Origin: Nitrospirota bacterium
GTDB lineage: Bacteria; Nitrospirota; Thermodesulfovibrionia; UBA6902; DSMQ01
DNA length: 42,924 bases
NCBI GenBank assembly: GCA_016212185.1
Contig: JACRGX010000021.1
Span: 1 to 42,924 of the forward strand
Direction: 5' to 3'
Positions 6,544 through 13,094 of the stretch are shown one piece after another. The first letter of the stretch is position 1. Each line of letters begins with the position of its first letter. Both the position numbers and the translations under genes were made by a program. The notes beneath the pieces are model-generated. The model saw only the letters and a list, made by a program, of their open reading frames with translations. It made no database searches and was not told the origin of the DNA.

Positions 6544-8904
6544 TTACTTATCACCTCCCTTAAACAGCCAGCATTTCGTAAGCATTATCAGCGCCGGCAG
6601 GAAAACTATTGTCATCACTGCACTCAGCAGCATCATGCTGACGATAAATGCGCCGACGGTAATATACGGCGTAAGCGGGGCAAATATCATCACAGCAAAA
6701 GATGCTGCAAAGAGAACCGCATTACGCATTATTCCCTTGCCAGGCCTTGCCGCAGTCCAGAGTAACGCGTCAATCACTAAAGCAGCCGGCGGACAATAGT
6801 CCTTAGCGTACGGGCTCTGCTGCCGGCTATTATTTACTGATTGTTGAATCTCGGCAAACCTCCGCTTAAACCTGCTTATAAAATGAATTGCAAAGTCAAC
6901 TGCCATGCCAAGACTGAGACAGGAAAGCACAGATATGGGCATATCAAATCTCTTGCCCGAAAACCCTATAACTCCGTAAATAAAGATAACGGTAAATACC
7001 AGCGGCACATAGCTTACCACCGCCCATTTGACCGAACGGAAATTCAAGACAAGTATCACAAACACAACAATCAGGGCAAGGATAAAACCTCTAACCATAT
7101 CCCACAGGACCTCATGATTCCATACAAGATTAAAATAAGCAATTCCAGCAGGTTTTAGTTCCATATGAATCGGATACATCTTTTTGTATTCGTCAACCGC
7201 ATTCATCACATCCTTCATTGCACCGGCATCCCATGTCTTAAGCTGTACCCATATGTTTGCCTTCTTAAATGCAGTATCCACTACATTGTCCAAATCAGAC
7301 GGTTTTGCCGACATGCCGAATAAAAAGAGATATTGCCCTATCGCTTCTTTTGTATCAGGGACTGCGTCGTATTTACTGTCATTGTCATGAATAACAAGAT
7401 TTATCCTCTTTACATAATCGGCTGCCGAAAATGTCTTTCCAACCTCAGGGAGTTTTTCAATGTGCCTCTGCAGTCCTTCTAAATATCTCATAGTCTCCGG
7501 ATTCTTGATAAACTCTTCTTCCTCAGAAACAGCCACAACATAACCGAGAGATGTGCCTCCAAGCGCGTTATTTATTTCCCTGTCCGCAATGCGTATTTCG
7601 CTGTCCTTCTTGAACCAGTCCACCATATTGTTATTCACCACAATTCTTGATATTCCGATAACGGATATAACAAAAAATATAATGCCTATCGTGACTGTTG
7701 CTCTCGGTTTATGCGTCCCGAATCCGGCAAGGTTCCTCAGAAATCCGGATGTCCAGCCGGCGGTAATATCTTCGCCATGCGATGCCTTCTCTATATTTTT
7801 TTCTTTGACAAAGGTAAACATCGCCGGTATAAAGCTGAAACTCAAAATCCTTAAAACCACAGTGCCGAATGCAATGAGCCCGCCGAAAACTTTGACCGGG
7901 ACAATGTTCATAAATAAAAGCACGGCAAACCCCGCGGCGGTTGCCAGCGCCGTATAGCGCACAGGACGGCCTACAGCTTTCATCGTCTCTATGATTGCAG
8001 TCTTCTTGTCTTTCTTCTCATTGTAGCGGAAGTAAAATTCATTAAAAATATGGATGCTGTCTGTGGCAATCGCCATCAGAAATACAGGCGCCATGGAGCT
8101 CATGATATGGACAGGAAACCCGAGAGCTATCAAAAGACCCATGCTCCAGACAATACTTATCATGGCGTCCATCATAAGCGTGACAGAAAGGAAAAGGTCC
8201 CTGAACATAAAATATCTGACAGCGAGCATGACCATTCCTGCGATTGGGGCAAAGACTGCCATTAGCTTGAACATCTCGGCGCCGAAGGTATCCCTTGCAA
8301 CAGGGTCCCCTGCCACATAGTATTTTTCGCCGCCGTTTTGTTTCCTTAATATTTCCCTTATGCGGTCCGCTATTTCTTTGCCATTGGCTCCTTTTTCAAG
8401 CGGAACATAAATCGCCGTTGTCTTTCCGTCTGCCGAGATAATGCGGTTTAAAAACAGCGGGTTTTTAAATAAATTTTTCTGAAATGCCCTTAGCCCTTCA
8501 CCTTCTTTCGGGATATCAGACATTAGAGGAGCCACCCTTAAAAGGCCCTCCTCTGCGGTCACGTTGGTAATTGTAGGAAAGCTGTTCACATCCCTTGAGG
8601 CAACGCCCTTAATACGCGTTATCGCATCTGTTATCGCCTTAATCTTTTCTAGTGTTTCAGGATTGACAACCCCGTTTTCATTAGTAATACCCACAACAAT
8701 CATGTCTTCATACAGTCCAAAGGCGCTGTCAACTTCATCATTCCAGACCCTTACATCAGATGTTTTAGGGAGCATGTTTTTGGGATTGGTATCTGTCTTA
8801 ACTTTTGGGAACTGGGTCATAAAAGCAGCAGTGATAATAATGGTCAGGAATACAACCAGCTTAGGATGTGCAACAGAGAATTCAACAAGGGAAAATTTTT
8901 TCAT
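6544..8904 (-). CDS. MMPL/RND-superfamily transporter (HAE3-like)
   Basis: This 786-residue protein has the RND/MMPL layout: one N-terminal membrane helix, a large periplasmic loop, five to six helices, then a second copy of that unit. The N-terminal sequence with F-P-K-V-K-T-D-T-N-P-K-N-M-L-P is characteristic of HAE3-type permeases, as is the repeated D-S-I-H-I-F-N-E-F-Y-F-R / D-F-A-I-H-F-I-S-R-F-K-R motif. These export or traffic hydrophobic molecules, often with LolA-like and outer-membrane partners, both of which occur downstream here. The palindrome array at 8922-8972 precedes the gene and probably controls it. GGAGG lies upstream of the ATG. The cargo is unknown. Confidence 0.88.
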   Translation of the reverse strand: MKKFSLVEFSVAHPKLVVFLTIIITAAFMTQFPKVKTDTNPKNMLPKTSDVRVWNDEVDSAFGLYEDMIVVGITNENGVVNPETLEKIKAITDAITRIKGVASRDVNSFPTITNVTAEEGLLRVAPLMSDIPKEGEGLRAFQKNLFKNPLFLNRIISADGKTTAIYVPLEKGANGKEIADRIREILRKQNGGEKYYVAGDPVARDTFGAEMFKLMAVFAPIAGMVMLAVRYFMFRDLFLSVTLMMDAMISIVWSMGLLIALGFPVHIMSSMAPVFLMAIATDSIHIFNEFYFRYNEKKDKKTAIIETMKAVGRPVRYTALATAAGFAVLLFMNIVPVKVFGGLIAFGTVVLRILSFSFIPAMFTFVKEKNIEKASHGEDITAGWTSGFLRNLAGFGTHKPRATVTIGIIFFVISVIGISRIVVNNNMVDWFKKDSEIRIADREINNALGGTSLGYVVAVSEEEEFIKNPETMRYLEGLQRHIEKLPEVGKTFSAADYVKRINLVIHDNDSKYDAVPDTKEAIGQYLFLFGMSAKPSDLDNVVDTAFKKANIWVQLKTWDAGAMKDVMNAVDEYKKMYPIHMELKPAGIAYFNLVWNHEVLWDMVRGFILALIVVFVILVLNFRSVKWAVVSYVPLVFTVIFIYGVIGFSGKRFDMPISVLSCLSLGMAVDFAIHFISRFKRRFAEIQQSVNNSRQQSPYAKDYCPPAALVIDALLWTAARPGKGIMRNAVLFAASFAVMIFAPLTPYITVGAFIVSMMLLSAVMTIVFLPALIMLTKCWLFKGGDK

Positions 8905-8921
8905 GTTTGCTCAACCTCCAA

Positions 8922-8972
8922 TCTAATGATTAGAATATAAATAATTTAGAATATTCTAAATTTTGAATATTC
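8922..8972. promoter_or_regulatory. palindrome array, putative ArsR-family operator
   Basis: Three AT-rich palindromes stand in a row: TCTAATGATTAGA (8922-8934), a perfect 20-bp AATTTAGAATATTCTAAATT (8943-8962) and GAATATTC (8965-8972). They share TTAGAAT/GAATATTC half-sites of the kind bound by ArsR-family repressors such as BigR/SqrR. The array lies between the arsR-like gene at 8985-9311 and the RND gene it would regulate. Confidence 0.65.
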
Positions 8973-8984
8973 TTGTTAAAAAAA

Positions 8985-9311
8985 TTACTTGCCGGACAAT
9001 CTCCTTGCTATCCTGCCTCCTTCCTTAAACCTCTCAAGCAGCACCTCTCTCATAAGGCTGCAGGCCTTTATCACCTTAGGATTGGAAATTTTATAAAAAA
9101 TGTTGTTCCCGTTCCTCTGTGACGTCAGAATGCCTTTCTGTCTCATAACGGCAAGGTGCTGTGAGACGTTTGCCGGAGCTATACCGAGCACAGCTACAAG
9201 CTGACTGACGCTTAATTCTCTGTTTCCGAGAGCGTTAAGGATTTCAATCCTTTTGGAATTTCCCAGTGTTTTACATATGTCGGCGTGTATCTCTGAGATT
9301 TTTTTGTTCAT
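8985..9311 (-). CDS. ArsR-family transcriptional regulator
   Basis: The 108-residue protein has a winged helix-turn-helix: helix-turn-helix around residues 33-58 with S-V-S-Q-L-V-A-V-L-G-I-A-P-A-N-V-S-Q-H-L, wing around 60-75. Two cysteines are present, C13 in the first helix and C84 in the last. A pair of distant cysteines that oxidise or bridge via polysulfide is how the sulfide-responsive SqrR/BigR members sense, so a sulfur-responsive repressor is plausible but unproved. The ATG is two bases from the upstream stop codon; AGG of the preceding reading frame may serve as ribosome site. The operator-like array lies immediately downstream, before the RND gene. Confidence 0.87.
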   Translation of the reverse strand: MNKKISEIHADICKTLGNSKRIEILNALGNRELSVSQLVAVLGIAPANVSQHLAVMRQKGILTSQRNGNNIFYKISNPKVIKACSLMREVLLERFKEGGRIARRLSGK

Positions 9312-9313
9312 AG

Positions 9314-9835
9314 CTAATAATACCTAAGCGCCGGGCTTATTGCAAGAATAAGAATTGAGAATACAAAACATATCTTGCACAGTTTTTTCCTCTTGGCCCG
9401 TAAGCCGAAGAATTTATTCACCATATCTTCCTGAGGTTGTGCGTCGGGAGAAAATTTGGAGAATACCTCCTTTATCTTAGGGTTGATGGTAAATGCAATA
9501 GTCCCTGCCATTGCAACCATGCCTATGACAAAGACATGTTTCAGTACAAATGCCGTAAATACGACAGCATCAAATTCCTTCAACTGCCCGTGAAAGGCAT
9601 AGTAGGTTATTGGGAAACCAAATCCTGTCACAAAAAGCACAAAGATGAATGTCCAGCAGTAAGGCTCCAGCCCCTGAATTGTGTCCTCCACAACCTTGTC
9701 AAGCTGATAATGGAGTTTTTTGCCGAATTGCGCGCGCTGATTAACCAGCCTCAGGTTGTAAAAAGGCGCAGCCGCACACCCGACAAGCGCAATGTTGTGA
9801 AATATGAGCAATACAGTGTAGATAAAATTTTCCAT
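9314..9835 (-). CDS. small multi-pass membrane protein of unknown function
   Basis: The 173-residue protein has four to five predicted membrane segments (about 3-25, 62-83, 93-115, 150-170). A charged cytoplasmic loop precedes the last helix, and a conserved-looking H14-N-I-A-L-V-G-C20 lies in helix 1. I do not assign a family; the helix-1 His and Cys could bind a metal, haem or thiol. An AAGGAGG ribosome site precedes the start, and the arsR-like gene follows directly, so the two are translationally coupled. Position among sulfur genes suggests a membrane partner for DsrE/TauE functions. Confidence 0.7.
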   Translation of the reverse strand: MENFIYTVLLIFHNIALVGCAAAPFYNLRLVNQRAQFGKKLHYQLDKVVEDTIQGLEPYCWTFIFVLFVTGFGFPITYYAFHGQLKEFDAVVFTAFVLKHVFVIGMVAMAGTIAFTINPKIKEVFSKFSPDAQPQEDMVNKFFGLRAKRKKLCKICFVFSILILAISPALRYY

Positions 9836-9856
9836 GACCTGCCTCCTTTTAATTAG

Positions 9857-9953
9857 GGTTCAAGGATTCATGGGTTCAAGGATTCAAGTGAATTTCGTAG
9901 TTGCTTTAACACTTAGCCGCTGGAATCCTTGACCGCTTGACCCCTGTATTCTA
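9857..9953. repeat. GGATTCAAGG-type inverted word repeat in operon spacer
   Basis: Words such as GGTTCAAGGATTCA occur twice and are answered by GGAATCCTTGACCGCTTGAC, giving an imperfect hairpin between the dsrE-like gene and the membrane-protein gene. The same word family fills the acsD-acsE spacer at 30597-30715. Confidence 0.55.
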
Positions 9954-10376
9954 TTAAAACGTCAAATTCATATCCGCCTTAATAACTATATCCTTATAAT
10001 ACGTAGCCGGACTGGCTATTTCAACACCGTCAACAAAATCTTCTTCCTTCATATTAAACAGCGGCACATTCAAGGGACAGGCAAGCAGCCTCGCTCCCTC
10101 CTTGTAGAGCATGAAAAGTAAATCTTCCGCCGTCGGGAGGTTCATATCCTCCATCCTCTTCATAACGGCATCGCTTTCTTCTTTGGGCTGGTCCGGCATG
10201 CAAACAAGTTTATTTACCTTGTCCTTATGAAGGGCGTTGACCCCGCGCGACCCAAAAAAGATTGTGACCTTAGACCCCTCTTTCAAGAGACTGTATGCGG
10301 TCATAAGCGCATTATAGACCTGACACAACTCGTCATGAAAACACATCACCGAAACGTTTTTAGTTATTTTTTCCAT
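9954..10376 (-). CDS. DsrE-like sulfur relay protein
   Basis: The 140-residue cytosolic protein fits the DsrE/DsrF-like fold: beta-strand V-S-V-M-C-F-H near the start, helix Q-V-Y-N-A-L-M-T-A-Y, strand K-V-T-I-F-F-G-S-R-G, then a region with E-D-L-L-F-M-L-Y-K-E-G and C100-P-L-N. Cysteines at 12, 18, 59 and 100 are candidates for persulfide carriage; C100 is near the usual active Cys of this family. An ACGGAGG ribosome site precedes the ATG. Its neighbours (TauE permease, rhodaneses, YeeE) point to intracellular sulfur trafficking. Which DsrE subfamily it belongs to cannot be settled by eye. Confidence 0.8.
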   Translation of the reverse strand: MEKITKNVSVMCFHDELCQVYNALMTAYSLLKEGSKVTIFFGSRGVNALHKDKVNKLVCMPDQPKEESDAVMKRMEDMNLPTAEDLLFMLYKEGARLLACPLNVPLFNMKEEDFVDGVEIASPATYYKDIVIKADMNLTF

Positions 10377-10434
10377 TTTTTCCTCCGTTATTTATCAGTA
10401 TTTACACTTTGAGACTCTGAGTCTCTAACACTGT

Positions 10435-11223
10435 TTATTGTCCTGTCAATACCTGACACCACATCCTCAGCCCTGTGATTGCAATAATTATTGCAATAAT
10501 CATCCTGAGGTGCTTGGTATTGACCTTTTTGCTTATGTTTCCTCCGATCTGAGCCCCGGGAACCGTGCCAATCACAAGGGCTATCGCATAGGGCCAGATT
10601 ATCTGCCCGGTTGCAAGTTTGCCGATAGTGCCTGTAACAGCGCCCATGAACACAACCCCGAGCATACTGCCTATTACAATGCGGGTTGGAATATTCAGAA
10701 AATATATCATAGCAGGGATATAGATGAATGCGCCTGGCGCTCCGACCATGCCTCCGAATGTACCTATTGCAAGGCTTATCAATGAAGCATGAAGCTTGTT
10801 ATATTTAACATCCTCTGGCAAAATGTTCTCACCCTGCTCACGTCTCGGGATAAACATGACTATCGCCGCAATAACAGCCATTGTCGCAAATACGGCTAAA
10901 AGGAAAGTGCTTTTTGTGTATTTTGAAAGCAGGGAGCCTGCAAGGTTTCCAACGGCATTGCAGAGCCCCATATACAAAAGAATGGATTTGCTGACAAAAC
11001 GGTTTTTGTGATGAACAATCAGCCCGGACAAAGATGCGGAAAGAACCTGCACCATGCTTACGGCAGCCACCTCTTTCATATCCAGAAGTCCGACGCCTAA
11101 AAGCGGCGGGACATAAAGCAGAAGCGGTATCATGAAAATAGCGCCTCCAAGCCCGAGCAGTCCTGACAGGAAACCGCCGCCGAGTCCGAGAAGAACGAGT
11201 GTAATTAAAAATGGTATATCCAT
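10435..11223 (-). CDS. TauE/SafE-family permease
   Basis: The 262-residue protein has about eight membrane helices arranged as two homologous halves. Each half starts with the family's glycine-rich box: G-G-G-F-L-S-G-L-L-G-L-G-G near residue 15 and F-G-G-M-V-G-A-P-G-A near 155. TauE/SafE (DUF81) proteins move sulfite, sulfonates and similar anions. Here it stands between the candidate selenothioredoxin and the dsrE-like gene, in line with sulfur oxyanion export or uptake. GGGG precedes the ATG. Direction and substrate are not evident. Confidence 0.87.
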   Translation of the reverse strand: MDIPFLITLVLLGLGGGFLSGLLGLGGAIFMIPLLLYVPPLLGVGLLDMKEVAAVSMVQVLSASLSGLIVHHKNRFVSKSILLYMGLCNAVGNLAGSLLSKYTKSTFLLAVFATMAVIAAIVMFIPRREQGENILPEDVKYNKLHASLISLAIGTFGGMVGAPGAFIYIPAMIYFLNIPTRIVIGSMLGVVFMGAVTGTIGKLATGQIIWPYAIALVIGTVPGAQIGGNISKKVNTKHLRMIIAIIIAITGLRMWCQVLTGQ

Positions 11224-11288
11224 AATATTCCCCTTTTTATATTCTAAAATTTAACCACAGAGACCGCAGAGTATTTTTTTAATAACAT

Positions 11289-11320
11289 CTCTGGATCCCC
11301 GTTTTCACAGGAATGACGTC
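11289..11320. repeat. half copy of the GTCATTCC/GGAATGAC repeat
   Basis: CTCTGGAT...CAGGAATGACGTC closely matches the right half of the repeat at 16296-16371. It lies in the 148-bp spacer before the permease gene, flanked by ACACAGA/CTGTG word repeats at 11255-11275 and 11340-11372. Confidence 0.55.
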
Positions 11321-11371
11321 TTTTTTGAAAACACAAAGTTTTCCTCTGTGTTAATCTGTGTAAATCTGTGG

Positions 11372-11626
11372 CTAATATTTTTTCTCTATCTCCGCCTTTA
11401 GTTCTTCATAAGTAACTGTCCCGTTGTTTGCCAGCACTCTGTCGTTCAGCACAACAGACGGACACGGCAAGGGGTTATTTTCCATTTTATATTCATCCGA
11501 TGTCTTTTTAATTACAATAATCTCTGCGCCAAGCTCTTTTTCCGCCCACCGGGCGGCTTCGGTGTTCTGCTGTCACCTCTTGCCCCTCGGCTCATTGACA
11601 TATAGCTTAACAACATTTTTTTTCAT
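11372..11626 (-). CDS. candidate selenocysteine-containing thioredoxin-fold protein (in-frame TGA)
   Basis: From the ATG at 11626 (AGGAGG just upstream) an 84-residue frame runs to TAG at 11372, broken only by a TGA at codon 18 (11575-11573). Both sides of the TGA belong to one thioredoxin-like fold in the same frame: strand V-V-K-L-Y-V, then G-K-R-U-Q-Q-N at the active-site position, helix T-E-A-A-R-W-A-E-K-E-L, strand E-I-I-V-I, cis-Pro loop P-C-P-S-V-V-L-N-D-R-V-L, and a final helix. Sixteen bases after the TGA lies a perfect hairpin with a GGT loop, as bacterial SECIS elements require. I infer Sec insertion. The motif U-x-x-N lacks a resolving Cys at the fourth position; C56 before the cis-Pro might serve. 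The alternative is a Cys-to-stop mutation. Genes for Sec synthesis are not in the window. Confidence 0.72.
11542..11556 (-). promoter_or_regulatory. SECIS-like stem-loop after the in-frame TGA
   Basis: In the minus-strand mRNA the perfect 6-bp stem CCGCCC/GGGCGG closes a GGU loop. The stem begins 16 bases after the UGA and the loop 22 bases after it, close to the geometry of the E. coli fdhF SECIS, whose apical loop is GGUC. No other GC-rich perfect hairpin is seen in this AT-rich spacer. Confidence 0.65.
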
Positions 11627-11640
11627 CACTGCCTCCTTTT

Positions 11641-11756
11641 TATTCTTCAGCCGCAGATTTACGCAGATTTTTTTAATCTGTATTTTCTCTCTGTGTTTTC
11701 AGTGTTAATCCGTGCCAATCTGTGGCTAAATTTAGTTATGTTTTTCTCTGTGTTTA
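11641..11756. repeat. CTGTG/ACACAG word repeat spacer
   Basis: The spacer between the arsR-like gene and the candidate selenoprotein gene consists of repeated words (GCAGATTT, CTCTGTGTTT, AGTGTTAATC, AATCTGTGGCTAAAT). The phrase AATCTGTGGCTAA also occurs at 11364-11376, so near-direct repeats flank the selenoprotein gene on both sides. Confidence 0.5.
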
Positions 11757-11763
11757 AATAATT

Positions 11764-12132
11764 TTATCTTTTACGGTTACCGGGATAAGTCCCCTTTTTT
11801 GTTATCGGACAGCATTTAGGTCTTGGCAATTCATCGGGATAATCTTTTTTGAGCAGTTCAATTAAATCTGGTATTATCGGATTTATTAAAAAGTAGCACC
11901 TCAATCTTCCGTCAACATAATAATCAATAAGTCCGGCATGTCTTAATGCCGCAAGGTGCTGTGAAACATTCGGCTGGCTGATTTCTCTGCCAAATGCAGA
12001 TCCGCCTTTGGCGGAAAGGAATGTTGTAAAATCACTGACGCACTTCACGCCGTTCTGAAGTTCCTCAAGTATGGCTATTCTCACCGGATGCGCAATAGCT
12101 TTAAGCGCCTCAATTTTTTGTGATTTTTCCAT
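11764..12132 (-). CDS. ArsR-family regulator with cysteine sensor residues
   Basis: The 122-residue winged-helix protein has the arsenic-type beginning (A-I-A-H-P-V-R-I-A-I-L-E-E-L) and the recognition helix around I-S-Q-P-N-V-S-Q-H-L-A-A-L-R-H-A-G. Cysteines occur at L-Q-N-G-V-K-C31-V, at C79, and as C109-C110 near the C-terminus. Several thiols could bind a thiophilic metal, arsenite or a polysulfide. It is the first gene of the sulfur block and has its own near-consensus promoter with an inverted repeat across it (12138-12169), so autoregulation is likely. The -10 box lies only 8 bases from the ATG, so the message is probably leaderless. Confidence 0.87.
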   Translation of the reverse strand: MEKSQKIEALKAIAHPVRIAILEELQNGVKCVSDFTTFLSAKGGSAFGREISQPNVSQHLAALRHAGLIDYYVDGRLRCYFLINPIIPDLIELLKKDYPDELPRPKCCPITKKGTYPGNRKR

Positions 12133-12137
12133 ATATG

Positions 12138-12169
12138 CAAATATTATTATATTTTTATGTATTTGTCAA
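12138..12169 (-). promoter_or_regulatory. sigma70-type promoter and inverted repeat of the arsR-like gene
   Basis: Reading the minus strand, TTGACA (12169-12164), a 17-bp spacer and TAATAT (12146-12141) form a near-consensus promoter. CAAATA (12138-12143) and TATTTG (12160-12165) form an inverted repeat overlapping both boxes, a typical repressor position. The predicted start of transcription is within about 3 bases of the ATG at 12132. Confidence 0.7.
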
Positions 12170-12265
12170 GGGGAAATTTTTGATGCAGGGAAGGCCATTC
12201 TCACTGTTGCATCGTTGCACACTATAAAAAATATTTATACCTCCCATAAGAAACTATAAAAAATC

Positions 12266-12294
12266 TTGACAATGCTATTAATTTAACTTATGAT
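12266..12294 (+). promoter_or_regulatory. sigma70-type promoter of the PEP-CTERM gene pair
   Basis: TTGACA at 12266-12271, a 17-bp spacer and TATGAT at 12289-12294 match the consensus in 11 of 12 positions. Two direct repeats ACTATAAAAAAT (12221-12232 and 12253-12264) lie upstream at a 32-bp interval; the second ends one base before the -35 box, a likely activator position. The 5' leader is about 70 bases. Confidence 0.75.
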
Positions 12295-12372
12295 TTTATT
12301 GTAGTGCAAGCTATGCATGCTCATGACATTTAATAAAATTTTCTACGTTAAAAAATGCGGGGGTGCTTTAAA

Positions 12373-13014
12373 ATGAAAATAAGCCGGAAAAAATTTTTAA
12401 CAGGTATTTTATTTTTGTTAGCGGGTATTTTCCTGTTATCAGCCAATGTTTCAGCCGTAGTGCCGCCTTATTTAACTTTTGGTGGAAATTACTATTATGA
12501 TGCCGCTACAAGAGAACTTTCTTTCACAGATGTCACGGCGTATTGGATTGAGTATACCGATACCTCTTATGGTTTTGATGATCCTATATTGTACGCTGCG
12601 CTGTCATTTGGCACGCTTATGAATAGCGCCGAAAATAACCTGGGTTTTGGGCCGCCTCCCGGAGGAACTGCCGGCTCTGTTGACTTTTCAATTGACGGCT
12701 TTATTACTGCAAATCTTTATAATTTTGTTGTAGTAAACGGAGATGTGGAATGGGCCGGTCTTTCTAATATCACGCCTGTCAGCGGCGCTCCTGATTCACG
12801 TTATGTAAATGAATTGCTTGCCAATGGCGGAGGGGGTGGCATTATATCTATGAACTTTACGAAAATGGAGAATGGAAATCCGGAAGATTTTATAGCTACT
12901 TCCTCCGGGGCTTTTGGCGGCATAGTAGCCGCACCAGAACCTGCAAGTGCAATACTGTTTGCTGCCGGCAGTGCGGTATTGGCATTCAGACGATATCGCA
13001 AAAAAAGAATTTAA
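12373..13014 (+). CDS. PEP-CTERM sorting-signal surface protein
   Basis: The 213-residue secreted protein has an N-terminal signal peptide (K-I-S-R-K-K-F-L-T-G-I-L-F-L-L-A-G) and a textbook PEP-CTERM tail. The tail has A-P-E-P-A-S, a hydrophobic stretch, and the basic end F-R-R-Y-R-K-K-R-I, the signal processed by exosortase. The domain between (about 35-185) recurs in the N-terminus of the next gene: both have P-x-[LV]-x-F-x-G-x-Y at the start and S-R-Y-[VI]-x-E-L near the end. I choose the ATG at 12373, placed after GGGGGTG, over the ATG at 12355. No exosortase gene is in the window. The function is unknown; extracellular matrix or cell-surface roles are usual. Confidence 0.85.
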   Translation: MKISRKKFLTGILFLLAGIFLLSANVSAVVPPYLTFGGNYYYDAATRELSFTDVTAYWIEYTDTSYGFDDPILYAALSFGTLMNSAENNLGFGPPPGGTAGSVDFSIDGFITANLYNFVVVNGDVEWAGLSNITPVSGAPDSRYVNELLANGGGGGIISMNFTKMENGNPEDFIATSSGAFGGIVAAPEPASAILFAAGSAVLAFRRYRKKRI

Positions 13015-13094
13015 CGGCGTTTCCTGATTATTAATTAAACAAAATATAAGTGGATATTATTTTATAGTCTGTCAATTGTAAGGAGGGACGAAAA

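Noticed and set aside
9437-9856. 139-codon plus-strand frame opposite the small membrane protein
   Set aside because: It is an antisense shadow of a gene with a clear ribosome site and membrane helices. It has no start signal of its own.
11372-11626. Reading the thioredoxin-like gene as a plain pseudogene
   Set aside because: There is only one stop, at the redox position, with no frameshift, an intact ribosome site and a SECIS-like hairpin. Nonsense mutation remains possible but explains less.
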